From Procambarus clarkii (taxonomy: Eukaryota > Arthropoda > Malacostraca > Decapoda > Cambaridae), in NCBI RefSeq assembly GCF_040958095.1, contig NC_091199.1:34718869-34782868 (forward strand): a DNA stretch of 64,000 bases. The letters run 5' to 3'. A program made the translations under genes and the position numbers. Below are positions 1-13,475 of the stretch, piece by piece. Every line of letters starts with the position of its first letter. Position 1 is the first letter of the stretch. Under the pieces are notes generated by a model. The model saw only the letters and a list, made by a program, of their open reading frames with translations, did not search any database and was not told where the DNA came from.

Positions 1-3000
1 ACCACCGTCAGCACCACACACCACCGTCACCACCACACACCACCGTCACCACAACACACCACCGTCACCACCACACACCACCGTCACCACCACACACCAC
101 CGTCACCAATATACACCACCGTCTCCACCACACACCACCGTCACCACCACACACCACTGTCACTATTGTACACCACCGTCACCATCACACACCACCGTGA
201 GCACCACACACCACCGTCACCACCACACACCACCGTCACTACAACACACCACCGTCACCACCACACACCACCGTCACCACCACACACCACCGTGATCACC
301 ACACCCCACCTTCACCATCACACACCACCATCACTACCACACACCACCGTGAGCACCACACACCACTGTCACCATCACACACCACCGTCACTACAACACA
401 CCACCGTCACCACCACACACCACCGCCACCACCACACACCACCGTCACCACCACTCACCACAGTCACCACCATCGTCATCACCACACCCCACCTTCACCT
501 TCACAACCCACCATCACCACCACACACCACCGTCACCACCACACACCACCGTCACCATTATACACCACCGTCACCACCACACACCACCTTCACCATCACA
601 CACCACCGTCACCACCACACACCACCGTCTCCACCACACACCACTGTCACCACCACACACCACCGTCACCACCACACACCACTGTCACCATTGGTACACC
701 ACCGTCACTACCACACACCACCGTCAGCACTACACACCACGGTCACCACCACACCCCACCGTCACCACCACACACCACGGTCACCACCACACACCACCGT
801 CACCACCAAACACCACAGTCACCACCATCGTCATCACCACATCCCCCCTTCACCATCACACACCACCATCACCCCAACACACCACCGTCACCACCACACA
901 CCACCGTCACCATTATACACCACCGTCTCCACCACACACCATCGTCACCACCACACACCATCGTCACCACCACACACCACTGTCACCATTGTACACCACC
1001 GTCACCACCACACACCACCGTCACCACCACCGTCACCATTATACACCACCGTCTCCACCACACACCACCGTCACCACCACACACCACTGTCACCATTGTA
1101 CACCACCGTCATCACCGCACACCACCGTCAGCACCACACACCACCGTCAGCACCACACACCACCGTCACCACAACACACCACCGTCATCACCACACACCA
1201 ACTTCACCATCACACACCACCATTACTACCACACACACAAACGTCACCACCACACACCACCGTCACCATTATACACCACCGTCTCCACCACACACCACCG
1301 TCACCACCACACACCACTGTCACCATCACACACCACCGTCACTACAACACACCACCGTCACCACCACACACCACCGCCACCACCACACACCACCGTCACC
1401 ACCACTCACCACAGTCACCACCATCGTCATCACCACACCCCACCTTCACCTTCACAACCCACCATCACCACCACACACCACCGTCACCACCACACACCAC
1501 CGTCACCATTATACACCACCGTCACCACCACACACCACCTTCACCATCACACACCACCGTCACCACCACACACCACCGTCTCCACCACACACCACTGTCA
1601 CCACCACACACCACCGTCACCACCACACACCACTGTCACCATTGGTACACCACCGTCACTACCACACACCACCGTCAGCACTACACACCACGGTCACCAC
1701 CACACCCCACCGTCACCACCACACACCACGGTCACCACCACACACCACCGTCACCACCAAACACCACAGTCACCACCATCGTCATCACCACATCCCCCCT
1801 TCACCATCACACACCACCATCACCCCAACACACCACCGTCACCACCACACACCACCGTCACCATTATACACCACCGTCTCCACCGCACACCATCGTCACC
1901 ACCACACACCACTGTCACCATTGTACACCACCGTCACCACCACACACCACCGTCACCACCACCGTCACCATTATACACCACCGTCTCCACCACACACCAC
2001 CGTCACCACCACACACCACTATCACCATTGTACACCACCGTCACCACCACACACCACCGTCAGCACCACACACCACCGTCAGCACCACACATCACCGTCA
2101 CCACCACACACCACCGTCATCACCACACCCCAACTTCACCATCACACACCACCATTACTACCACACACACAAACGTCACCACCACACACCACCGTCACCA
2201 TTATACACCACCGTCTCCACCACACACCACCGTCACCACCACACACCACTGTCACCATTATACACCACCGTCACCACCACACACCACCGTCACCACCACC
2301 GTCAGCACCACACACCACCGTCAGCACCACACACCACCCCCAGCACCACACACCACTTTCACCACCACACACCACCGTCACCATTATACACCACCGTCAC
2401 CACCACACACCACCGTCACCACCACACACCACGGTCACCACCACACATCACCGTCACCACCAAACACCACAGTCATCACCATCATCATCACCACATCCCC
2501 CCTTCACCATCACACACCACCGCCACCACCACACACCACCGTCACCACCACACATTACCGTCACCACCAAACACCACAGTCACCACCATCGTCATCACCA
2601 CACCCCACCTTCACCATCACACACCACCGTCACCACCATACACCACCGTCACCACCACACACCACCGTCACCATTATACACCACCGTCTCCACCACACAC
2701 CACTGTCACCATTGGTACACCACCGTCACCACCACACACCACCGTCACCATTATACACCACCGTCTCCACCACACACCACTGTCACCATTGGTACACCAC
2801 CGTCACCACCACACACCATCGTCAGCACCACACACCACCGTCACCACCACACACCACCGTCACCAATATACACCACCGTCTCCACCACACACCACCGTCA
2901 CCACCACACAGCACTGTCACTATTGTACACCACCGTCACCATCACACACCACCGTGAGCACCACACACCACCGTCACCACCACACACCACCGTCACTACA

Positions 3001-6000
3001 ACACACCACCGTCAACACCACACACCACCGTCACCACCACACACCACCGTGATCACCACACCCCACCTTCACCATCACACACCACCATCACTACCACACA
3101 CCACCGTGAGCACCACACACCACTGTCACCATCACACACCACCGTCACTACAACACACCACCGTCACCACCACACACCACCGCCACCACCACACACCACC
3201 GTCACCACCACTCACCACAGTCACCACCATCGTCATCACCACACCCCACCTTCACCTTCACAACCCACCATCACCACCACACACCACCGTCACCACCACA
3301 CACCACCGTCACCATTATACACCACCGTCACCACCACACACCACCTTCACCATCACACACCACCATCACCACCACACACCACCGTCTCCACCACACACCA
3401 CTGTAACCACCACACACCACCGTCACCACCACACACCACTGTCACCATTGGTACACCACCGTCACCACCACACACCACCGTCAGCACTACACACCACGGT
3501 CACCACCACACCCCACCGTCACCACCACACACCACGGTCACCACCACACACCACCGTCACCACCAAACACCACAGTCACCACCATCGTCATCACCACATC
3601 TCCCCTTCACCATCACACACCACCATCACCCCAACACACCACCGTCACCACCACACACCACCGTCACCATTATACACCACCGTCTCCACCACACACCATC
3701 GTCACCACCACACACCATCGTCACCACCACACACCACTGTCACCATTGTACACCACCGTCACCACCACACACCACCGTCACCATAACCGTCACCATTATA
3801 CACCACCGTCTCCACCACACACCACCGTCACCACCACACACCACTGTCACCATTGTACACCACCGTCACCACCACACACCACCGTCAGCACCACACACCA
3901 CCGTCAGCACCACACACCACCGTCACCACCACACACCACCGTCATCACCACACACCAACTTCACCATCACACACCACCATTACTACCACACACACAAACG
4001 TCACCACCACACACCACCGTCACCATTATACACCACCGTCTCCACCACACACCACCGTCACCACCACACACCACTGTCACCATTATACACCACCGTCACC
4101 ACCACACACCACCGTCACCACCACCGTCAGCACCACACACCACCGTCAGCACCACACACCACCCCCAGCACCACACACCACTTTCACCACCACACACCAC
4201 CGTCACCATTATACACCACCGTCACCACCACACACCACCGTCACCACCACACACCACGGTCACCACCACACATCACCGTCACCACCAAACACCACAGTCA
4301 CCACCATCATCATCACCACATCCCCCCTTCACCATCACACACCACCGCCACCACCACACACCACCGTCACCACCACATATTACCGTCACCACCAAACACC
4401 ACAGTCACCACCATCGTCATCACCACACCCCACCTTCACCATCACACACCACCGTCACCACCATACACCACCGTCACCACCACACACCACCGTCACCATT
4501 ATACACCACCGTCTCCACCACACACCACTGTCACCATTGGTACACCACCGTCACCACCACACACCACCGTCACCATTATACACCACCGTCTCCACCACAC
4601 ACCACTGTCACCATTGGTACACCACCGTCACCACCACACACCATCGTCAGCACCACACACCACCGTCACCACCACACACCACCGTCACCAATATACACCA
4701 CCGTCTCCACCACACACCACCGTCACCACCACACACCACTGTCACTATTGTACACCACCGTCACCATCACACACCACCGTGAGCACCACACACCACCGTC
4801 ACCACCACACACCACCGTCACTACAACACACCACCGTCAACACCACACACCACCGTCACCACCACACACCACCGTGATCACCACACCCCACCTTCACCAT
4901 CACACACCACCATCACTACCACACACCACCGTGAGCACCACACACCACTGTCACCATCACACACCACCGTCACTACAACACACCACCGTCACCACCACAC
5001 ACCACCGCCACCACCACACACCACCGTCACCACCACTCACCACAGTCACCACCATCGTCATCACCACACCCCACCTTCACCTTCACAACCCACCATCACC
5101 ACCACACACCACCGTCACCACCACACACCACCGTCACCATTATACACCACCGTCACCACCACACACCACCTTCACCATCACACACCACCATCACCACCAC
5201 ACACCACCGTCTCCACCACACACCACTGTAACCACCACACACCACCGTCACCAACACACACCACTGTCACCATTGGTACACCACCGTCACCACCACACAC
5301 CACCGTCAGCACTACACACCACGGTCACCACCACACCCCACCGTCACCACCACACACCACGGTCACCACCACACACCACCGTCACCACCAAACACCACAG
5401 TCACCACCATCGTCATCACCACATCTCCCCTTCACCATCACACACCACCATCACCCCAACACACCACCGTCACCACCACACACCACCGTCACCATTATAC
5501 ACCACCGTCTCCACCACACACCATCGTCACCACCACACACCATCGTCACCACCACACACCACTGTCACCATTGTACACCACCGTCACCACCACACACCAC
5601 CGTCACCACCACCGTCACCATTATACACCACCGTCTCCACCACACACCACCGTCACCACCACACACCACTGTCACCATTGTACACCACCGTCACCACCAC
5701 ACACCACCGTCAGCACCACACACCACCGTCAGCACCACACACCACCGTCACCACCACACACCACCGTCATCACCACACACCAACTTCACCATCACACACC
5801 ACCATTACTACCACACACACAAACGTCACCACCACACACCACCGTCACCATTATACACCACCGTCTCCACCACACACCACCGTCACCACCACACACCACT
5901 GTCACCATTATACACCACCGTCACCACCACACACCACCGTCACCACCACCGTCAGCACCACACACCACCGTCAGCACCACACACCACCCCCAGCACCACA

Positions 6001-7152
6001 CACCACTTTCACCACCACACACCACCGTCACCATTATACACCACCGTCACCACCACACACCACCGTCACCACCACACACCACGGTCACCACCACACATCA
6101 CCGTCACCACCAAACACCACAGTCACCACCATCATCATCACCACATCCCCCCTTCACCATCACACACCACCGCCACCACCACACACCACCGTCACCACCA
6201 CACATTACCGTCACCACCAAACACCACAGTCACCACCATCGTCATCACCACACCCCACCTTCACCATCACACACCACCGTCACCACCATACACCACCGTC
6301 ACCACCACACACCACCGTCACCATTATACACCACCGTCTCCACCACACACCACTGTCACCATTGGTACACCACCGTCACCACCACACACCACCGTCACCA
6401 TTATACACCACCGTCTCCACCACACACCACTGTCACCATTGGTACACCACCGTCACCACCACACACCACCGTCAGCACCACACACCACCGTCTCCACCAC
6501 ACACCACTGTCACCATTGTTACACCACCGTCACCACCACTCACCACCGTCAGCACCACACACCACCTTCGCCACCACACACCACCGTCACCACCAAACAC
6601 CACTGTCACCACCATCGTCACCACCAAACACCACCGTCTCCACCACACACCACCGTCTCCACCACACACCACTGTCACCATTGGTACACCACCGTCACCA
6701 CCACACACCACCGTCAACACCACACACCACCGTCAACACCACACACCACCGTCAGCACCACACACCACCGTCAGCACCACACACCACCGTCACCACCACA
6801 CACCACCGTCAGTACCACACACCACCTTCAGCACTACACACCATCGTCACCACCAAACACCACAGTCACCACCATCGTCATCACCACACCCCACCTTCAC
6901 CATCACACACCACCGTCACCACCATACACCACCGTCACCACCACACACCACCGTCACCATTATACACCACCGTCTCCACCACTGTCACGATTGGTACACC
7001 ACCGTCAGCACCACACACCACAGTCACCACCATCGTCATCACCACACCCCCCCTTCACCATCACACACCACCGTCACCCCAACACACCACCGTCACCCCA
7101 ACACACACCACCGTCACCACAACACACACCACCGTCACCACCACACACCATT
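1..7152. repeat. 19-bp minisatellite array A with 1825-bp higher-order repeat
   Basis: The array is built from variants of a 19-bp unit, CCACCGTCACCACCACACA, running unbroken from the window edge to about 7152. Three units (57 bp) encode 19 residues, so the array reads open in several + frames as a His/Thr/Pro repeat; this is not evidence of a gene. Rare variants recur at fixed spacing. A CATTACTACC variant lies at 1221, 2153, 3978 and 5803, giving steps of 932, 1825 and 1825. A CACCATCACAC variant lies near 370, 1321, 3127 and 4952, giving steps of 951, 1806 and 1825. The higher-order unit is therefore about 96 monomers, with a half-size sub-block near the left end. The G-rich complement could form two-tetrad quadruplexes (inference). 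Confidence 0.97.
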
Positions 7153-7154
7153 GG

Positions 7155-7640
7155 TATTGTTTATCTGCAGGCATAGGTCCCCTCAGGCTTAATACTGGGC
7201 CAGAGAGTAATTTGCCTCCTGCAGAATTTAGTTTGGTTATGCCCTGATATTTAGTAGGGCTACCGATGAATCGATGGTAGTAGTCTGTCCCTACAAGAAG
7301 ACCGAAGTCGGTGAGGTGATCAGACTTAATATTATCTGCCAATTTTATTCCTCTATTTCTCAGGAATTTGGCTGTTGCTCTCAGACCTTCAACTTGTAGA
7401 TCTACTGGTATTTTGTCCACCACACTGGCTTGTACTTGACAGACGAACATACCTAAACGTACTGATGGTTGTACCACCAGGTAGACTTGAGGTTCTGCAT
7501 CTGTTAAAAACCCTGAGATGTTGATTGTCGTCTGGGGTACAGGCCTTAATTGTAGTTCATCTGCCAAGTTTTTAGTGACATATGTTCTCTGGGACCCTTG
7601 GTCAAACAACCCACGGGTATGGACCTTGGCCCCTCATATT
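7155..7640 (-). pseudogene. BEL/Pao-type retrotransposon aspartic protease fragment
   Basis: The minus strand encodes a retropepsin-like segment beginning GLFDQGSQRTYVT, in which DQGS takes the place of the usual D-S/T-G active-site motif. It is followed by hydrophobic strands (VDLQVEGLRATAKFL) and LLVGTDYYHRFI, which resembles the conserved second half of BEL/Pao (DUF1758-like) proteases. The frame is offset from the gag frame upstream by a shift near 7615-7640, so the polyprotein is broken. The 3' side stops abruptly against the 19-bp minisatellite at about 7152, so reverse transcriptase, RNase H and integrase are absent. The family is recognised by motif, not by search. Confidence 0.72.
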
Positions 7641-9095
7641 CTGGATGGTAATTTTGGCAGTAGGCAAAGTCGTATTACCTTTAGACTTTGCCGATTGGAC
7701 ACTCTTTGTTTGTTGTACCTTCCAGTACTGTACTGTGGTGGGAATGCTATCTTCCACCTTGGGTCTTGAATACGTTAATTTCGTGTATTTGCACAGTGCT
7801 GCATGGTGCCCACCTCTTCTACATTTGTTGTAGGTGTTGAATTGGGTATCACAATAGTGTATGTTGTGTGACTTGAGACACCTTGAACATCTCCCTAATT
7901 CCTGGAGTCACTTAATACGAGTATCTCTGTCTGGATAATTAGCACAACGGTATGTTGAATGTTTCTTTTTGCAGAACATACATGTCCCCCAGCCTACTGC
8001 ACGTTTGTAAGTTACCGGTTTGGGTGAACTAGTAACACTAGGCTTGGAGGATTCTGCTGCATTGCCAGATTTCCTGCAACTTGATGTTAGAGTAATTGGT
8101 TGATGTTTATTTGGGGTAGTTGTTTTACCCTGTAATTGAGTATTATTTTCTATTTTTGAAGGCTCGCAAGAGGCTTTAACTTCCTCATTTGCTCGTCGTT
8201 TGTTTATGATGGAATGTAAACCTTTGGTGATGTCCTGTACTGTCAGGATGGTGTTGTGTTGATGTGCATATAATTCATCTAGTATATCGCTGGACAATTT
8301 TCGTTGAAGGACTACTTTGGTCATCCATTCACTAGTAGTTATATCAACCTTAAGACTGAATGTTCTTAGTAGTGACTCAAACTCCATGTTGAAGGATTGT
8401 AATGAGTCAGCAGTCTGATCCGGTTGAGGTAAATTCAGCAATTGTAGTACTAGATGTATGACAGTTTTCTCATTGCCAGCATTATTCCTAGGAGGCTGGA
8501 CTGGGAAATTAGTGCTGTCGCTATTTTCATTTACATTTTCTACTACTGGTTCAGCTTCACCTCTAATTTCAGTTTGGAGGCATGTTAACTTAGTAGCCTC
8601 AGGTATTGGGTTTTGAAAATCCACAGAGACTGTGGATAAATTGTCTGAGAACTGTTTAATTTCTGGTGGTATAATATTGGGTGAAGCTTTATCCTCGTTG
8701 ATTAAAGGATCTAATCTGGCTTGCCATTTATTCTCAAAAAGATCCAGATTATCCATAACATTATCTACTTTATTTGATGTACTTGCTATTTGTTCTGATT
8801 CAATTATCCTGTGTAAATGTTCCAACCTGGCTTGAGTTTCTTCTTCATATTTTGCTAGGTCAGACTGGAATGATTCCACATCTTCAACTACTATGTCGTC
8901 GTGGACTTGATTTTGGTAAGATTTCCTATTTGCTTTCAATAGATGCAATTGGGTTTGAATCTGTAACAGTGGTATTTTCAACCGACGATAATTAATTACA
9001 GGCTCCTATAACAACTGTTCATATTGGTCGAGATCTCTTGTCAGTTGACGTTTACTTGCTACTAAAGCACGCTTTGCTTTCTGTGGATTAGTCAT
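7612..9095 (-). pseudogene. BEL/Pao-type gag, broken
   Basis: A gag-like frame starts at an ATG at 9095 (MTNPQKAKRALVASKRQL) and has an in-frame TAG at 9006-9008. It reopens from 8981 and reads to a TGA at 7908-7910, then continues in the same frame to about 7612. The body is charged and predicted helical. The segment WMTKVVLQRKLSSDIL followed by a KASCEPS linker is typical of gag capsid ends. Zinc knuckles follow: CMFCKKKHSTYRC (C-x2-C-x3-H-x4-C, the spacing usual for BEL/Pao), then CSRCLKSHNIHYC and a degenerate CRRGGHHAALC beyond the TGA. Gag would bind element RNA and form particles. Two nonsense codons and a frameshift before protease show a dead copy. Confidence 0.75.
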
Positions 9096-10129
9096 GGTGA
9101 CTTGTTAATTGGATAGTACTAGCTCATAAATTGTGAGCAAGTACTGATGGTAGCCTAGGGTAAGATTCTGCTATCACTAGGCTATAATCCGACCTCTACT
9201 AGAGGTTAGCACTTAAAATTAATACACATTATATATATATATATAATCATACACACGAATTATTTGAGTAATAAACCAGTGTCACTGGAAGTACCTTTAG
9301 GCTATCTCCTCGATTATCACCCTAAGATGGTATAGACACTAATTAATCACTCGAAGGTGTAATGATCATAAGTAAATTATTATATATCCACAACTCAACT
9401 CGAGCTGGTAACAATTACACCGAAAATAGGGTCTGCACCATTCATTAATGGTGCTAGGTTGTTTAATATAGTCCAACTAGACTATGGTAATAATGGGACT
9501 AGGATGAACAATAAATAGTTCAACTAGTCAATGGTAATATCCTACCCTGTTGTGGGTTGGCAATTGGTAAACATTGTATTGAGAACACTAGTGCAATATA
9601 TATTAAATAATTCTCTATTTAAGAGAAATAAAATACACAATTATTGATAATAGCCTCTTAATTAGCCTCTATGAAACTTCTAATATTATGAAAAAGTATT
9701 AAATATTATTAGTGACCTCGCGAAATTAACTTCACAAAATTCGTGGATAATCTCTCACGAAATTAACACCACAAAATCCGTGAATAATCTCAGGAGAACA
9801 CAGTCTCTAATATTGCTGGCTTCAATATAAGCGCTGTCATTTCACAGAATAATAATCCACCATATCTGTGGGTGACCATTAAACCGCTGAATAAGGCTGA
9901 ACTGCGCTGAGGGGTTCCTGAGCTCAATCGAGGGAGGCTACGCCGCCGGTCTTTAACTGGCTAAGTATTGTTATTGTATAAATCACTGCACTAGTACCCG
10001 TGTATTTAATTAATCCACTGGTTAACTGGTTCATCCGGTACTAAGATGACCAAATAATCTGTCATCCGGTTCGATGGACCAAAATATACAATAATTAAGA
10101 TAAGGGTAAATTTACCTGAATTTATGTGA
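9096..10129. other. AT-rich unassigned stretch, possible BEL/Pao leader or LTR
   Basis: No coding motif is seen. The stretch contains a short TA run at about 9230-9244 and several near-repeated phrases such as CACGAAATTAACACCACAAAATCCGTG-like pairs around 9717-9785. Because it lies just 5' of the minus-strand gag start, it may be the element's leader and LTR, but no second LTR is present to define its ends. Confidence 0.3.
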
Positions 10130-11110
10130 GGGAAACTAATACTAGTGACCTTGATGAGGACAAGAAGACTGCGGCTTGTCAAAGGTCCACCATTTGCCCT
10201 GATGATCTTTTCCAGTTGCATTTTAATACCAAGCAGAGTTATGCCATTTGCGGGTAGTCGGTTTCACGGGTTTACAACCCAATGGGTGAAAAAGCATCTT
10301 TGGTTTTCTGTCCTACATTGTTGTTTCTTGAGGTTGAACCCGTTGCTCCTCGATCGTTACATCAAACCTTTTGGAGAAACTGTCTGGATCGACATCCTCC
10401 AAATTGTTCAGTATTTTATGGGTTTCTATGAGATCCGCTCTGTCATGCCTGGTCTGCAGTGTTTTTAACCCAGTGGCCTTCATCCATTCCTGATACGAGA
10501 GATGACTAAGCTCTGGTATGATATTATTTTACTACCGCTTCCACTTGTTGTGCAACTTTTAATGAATGATGCTCTCTGACTCAAATGTCCTTTCCTTCAT
10601 CTATCTGTTGTAAGGTAGTGTGTTGTCAATTTGGTAGTTCTGAAGTGGATTGTTGTGCCCCACATGCAAGGTCTAACATTTATTGACATTAAAAAGTATT
10701 TGTCAGTCATCTGACCTTTGTGGAGTTCATTTAGATCAGTTAGTAAGGTCTCATTATCACCTTCAACTATTACTAGTAGAACTATTCTATGGTCCAGGGA
10801 TTTTCTGAAAAGGAGTTTCAGTGGCATGCATAGTGAATTTGCCAGTTCCTTTACGACTTGAGACTGAAATCCATTCACACTTTGTGCTTTTGAGCCTATT
10901 AGTTTATCAATGTTCTATCTGATTGTGTCACGTGTAATTGGTATTTCCCTTAATTCATTCTCTTTATCTCCTGCAAACATTTGTGTGGGTGATGGGATGT
11001 TATTCAAGCTTTCTAGTGTGACCACTGACGTAAAGTATTCATTCAGAGTGTTTGCTGCCTTTTTATCATCCAACTTAACATGGTTAGTCTCATCTTTTGT
11101 GTCCTACAGC
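10130..11110 (-). pseudogene. CR1-like LINE reverse-transcriptase fragment with internal deletion
   Basis: Reading the minus strand from 11110 downward, the order of remnants matches a CR1/Jockey-type ORF2. First comes the endonuclease-RT linker (NTLNEYFTSV ... ITRDTI), then an RT N-terminal segment (NGFQSQVVKELANSL ... LKLLFRKSL). The frame next jumps to a degraded RT palm/thumb boundary (LHVGHNNPLQNYQIDNTLP, with a TAG in place of a codon just before it). The C-terminal domain (LSYQEWMKATGLKTLQTRH.RADLIETHKILN) lies at about 10190-10500. The catalytic F-A-D-D region is absent because of the jump. Several frames and stops are involved, so this is a decayed copy. Confidence 0.68.
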
Positions 11111-11129
11111 GTCCTTTGCTTTTGTTTTA

Positions 11130-11281
11130 CTGTGTATATATTTGCCCGAAACACTATGCGTATTAGTGGCTTTAGGTATTGTATGCACTAGCTCTTTCTT
11201 TAAATCCAACATTATGTTTGTAACTCATCTGCAATGTATGTACCTTTACCTGAATAAAAAATCTAATCTAAATCTAATCTA
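11130..11281 (+). repeat. LINE 3' UTR and (AATCTA)-type tail
   Basis: The stretch from about 11142 contains CCCGAAACACTATGCGTATT followed by AGTGGCTTTAGGTATTG and ends in AATAAAAAATCTAATCTAAATCTAATCT at 11255-11281. The same core occurs at about 55228-55335 on the plus strand and, more diverged, on the minus strand at about 11878-11905. A conserved 3' UTR with a short tandem-repeat tail is usual for non-LTR retrotransposon ends. Confidence 0.6.
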
Positions 11282-11289
11282 GATGCTTA

Positions 11290-11640
11290 GAGAGATGCAA
11301 ATGAGGGAGTGATAGAGCAAAACTTTTAAAATACTGAACATTTTGGAGGATATTGATTCGTACAATTTCTTCAAAAGGCCAGATGTAACACGAACAAGGA
11401 GCAATGGTTTCAAGCTCAATAAACTACAATGTAGGAATGACAACAGATGCTATTTAATCTATAGTGTTGTGAATCCTTTGAAACTGCCTACCCGCCGAAG
11501 TCGTAAATGCTAAAATTCTGCTGAACTTTTAAACTCCAGCTTGAAAAAAATGATCAGGACAAATGTGGGGCCTATGACAAGTCGCCAGCTTCCTGTTCTC
11601 GTCAAGACTACTAGGCTGTTATTGGCTCTCAAGTAAATAA
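11290..11640 (+). pseudogene. CR1-like LINE ORF2 C-terminal fragment
   Basis: The plus strand encodes remnants of the same C-terminal domain as the minus-strand LINE at 10.1-11.1 kb: KILNILEDIDSYNFFKRPDV, then RTRSNGFKLNKLQCRNDNRCY and YSVVNPLKLPT. A TAA follows the RRSRKC stretch, and further recognisable residues continue past it. It is 5' truncated and lies in inverted orientation relative to its neighbour. It has no catalytic residues. Confidence 0.6.
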
Positions 11641-11999
11641 AGGTACTGTACATTATTGTGGCTACAAGCACATTTGAAGTCAGTAAATAAATAAAATGTT
11701 ACTGGTTTTTGCTTAGGTTACTGAATTAGGTTGTTTGGAATTATTTTAAATTTTTACGAGTTAACAAGGCTACATTTTATTTCTTCAAATACCTTGGAGA
11801 CCCTGAACCAACAACAACATGGTAATGTGCTGTCCCAATTTTTTTTATAAATACTAGATTTCTTACATTGTTGTACAGCCACTAGCACGCATAGTGTTTC
11901 GGGCAGGTCCTTAATCCTAATTTTCCCTAGAATTCGACCTGCCAAATCGTTTAGCAACCATGTGTAGAATAAGTAAGTAATTATCGAAAGAAGGCACAA
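11641..11999. other. Unassigned; contains LINE 3' UTR-like core on the minus strand
   Basis: Only one thing is recognisable: on the minus strand at about 11868-11915, GGACCTGCCCGAAACACTAT and GCGTGCTAGTGGC match the LINE 3' UTR core found at 11.14 and 55.23 kb. The rest is AT-rich without motifs. Confidence 0.4.
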
Positions 12000-12463
12000 A
12001 ACCGGGAAGGATATGTAGCACCATCAAGTGTCAGGAATAATCAGAGGGTGCTAAATATCACCAAGGATGCCAATACGATAACAGAAACGCATTAGGCAAA
12101 CGATATCAAAAGTATCCGATTCGCCAAGAATTCTACCAAGGGACAAGTGACCGCAAGAGATGGTTGCAAAGCATGACACACACTTGTCCTGGAAGTCAGG
12201 ACATTCAACAAGGATATGCACGACTGTAAGAGGGACAATGCAATTTGGACAATACGGAGCAGGGCCGCGCTCCTTTAAGTGTCCTTGAATTAAGCGAGTA
12301 ATGCCAATACGCAGCTTTGCCAGAGCTGTTTTCTACCGCCGGTTATGGTGGCAGGAGGAAGGCCACAGGGACACACTATACTTATGAGTACGCAGTTTGT
12401 TACCAGTAACAGAAGACCAACAACCCTACCAACGGGCAAGGATGGAGGAATGAATAACTGGGT
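12000..12463 (-). pseudogene. RNase H-bearing LINE, 3' end of ORF2 (piece 1 of 2)
   Basis: The minus strand encodes the C-terminal domain that follows RNase H in I/Jockey-like LINEs: LAKLRIGITRLIQGHLK, then the zinc-binding-like pattern YCPNCIVPLTVVHILVECP (C-x2-C-x8-H-x4-C) and a decayed tail with several stops. Its upstream half lies at 13476-14475. The two halves are separated by a 1012-bp insertion with a 7-bp target duplication, and the frame is continuous across the target site once the insertion is disregarded. In-frame TAGs near 12348 and 12427 show that the element was decaying. Confidence 0.75.
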
Positions 12464-13475
12464 GTTACGGCCCTCTCGGGTCGCAACTGGGTTCGTACTC
12501 TGATGTTATTAGAGGAAGGGTATCCGGCCCCAAGCCAGTAGTGGCTTTCAAGGGATGAGATCCGTGACGCAAGTAAAATGAAAAGGGAAGGGAAATAAAG
12601 GCAAAAACTTAAGATTATAATTACCTTCACCAATAAGTAATATATAAAAGTTACACAGGGGGAGGGGTATTAACACTACACAGGGGAAGTATATACAAGG
12701 TCGTCTTCTCCTGAAGACGCTGGATCCTCTCGGTGCTGAGTCCTCGGTGCTCTCGTGGTCTCTCGACGAATCCTTCGATCAAGCTGAGTCTACCCCTGAC
12801 ACAGGCCAGCCAAAACACAGTTCCACTGGGGGCACCACCGTGGAGGCCGTCAACCACAAGTCCAGCAGGTCTGCTGGCAGGTTCCGGATCAGCAACGCTG
12901 GTCAGGCCACTCCACGAGCGATACTAGGGTAGCGCCCTAGTCAGGAGCCTCGTGTGATACCACAAATCACTCTCCTGTCCTCAATACCCCAGTGGTTGAT
13001 CGTCTCCAGCAGTCAGTCCCGGGTACGACAACCCTTCACTGCCGCTTCACAGGCAGGGTAACACCACAGTGTTCTTCCGGGAGACGACTTCACAGCTGCT
13101 GCAGCAAAGCACAAGGTATGGAGACGGCTGCCTTGGGTAGACTGACTCAACTTCCATCACAGCAGTCCCAGGTCGACTCTGTAAGCAGACACGTCATCAA
13201 TAACAGGGACACACTAAAGCACCTCACTTACAGGCTCAGACACAAACGCCCGACGTATCCACTCCATAGATGGCGTTGGTGTCTGAGCACCACCTCACCA
13301 GAGGTCAGCGGCGGCGGTGTTGAGCGCTCAACAGGACTGGAAACTGGCCCTTGTGGCCGGTACACGTCGTCCTCACCAGGTGTCGTCGTCCGTTTGGAGG
13401 GGGTTTCGGGAGCTGACCCACAGATGGCGCGGTCGTCACTGCTCCGTGCTCGGACGCTGGATCCGGGTTCGTAAC
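12464..13475. mobile_element. 1012-bp nested insertion, GTTACG...CGTAAC termini, 7-bp TSD
   Basis: The insertion begins GTTACGGCCCTC and ends GGGTTCGTAAC, so its outer six bases are inverted repeats. It is flanked by ACTGGGT at 12457-12463 and ACTGGGT at 13476-13482. It interrupts the reading frame of a minus-strand LINE exactly at that duplication. It is GC-rich internally and includes open frames (12992-13474 + and 13228-13563 -) with no recognisable domain. It could be a solo LTR or a non-autonomous DNA transposon. A 7-bp duplication is longer than usual for Gypsy LTRs (4-6 bp), so the class is left open. Confidence 0.72.

Noticed and set aside
1..7152. CRISPR-like array
   Set aside because: The units are directly contiguous without unique spacers, and the genomic context is eukaryotic.
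166..7247. Very long open frames (up to 1206 codons) encoding His/Thr/Pro-rich proteins
   Set aside because: The 19-bp unit is not a multiple of three and lacks stop words, so reading stays open in several frames with a 19-residue period. No start context, domain or non-repeat sequence is present.
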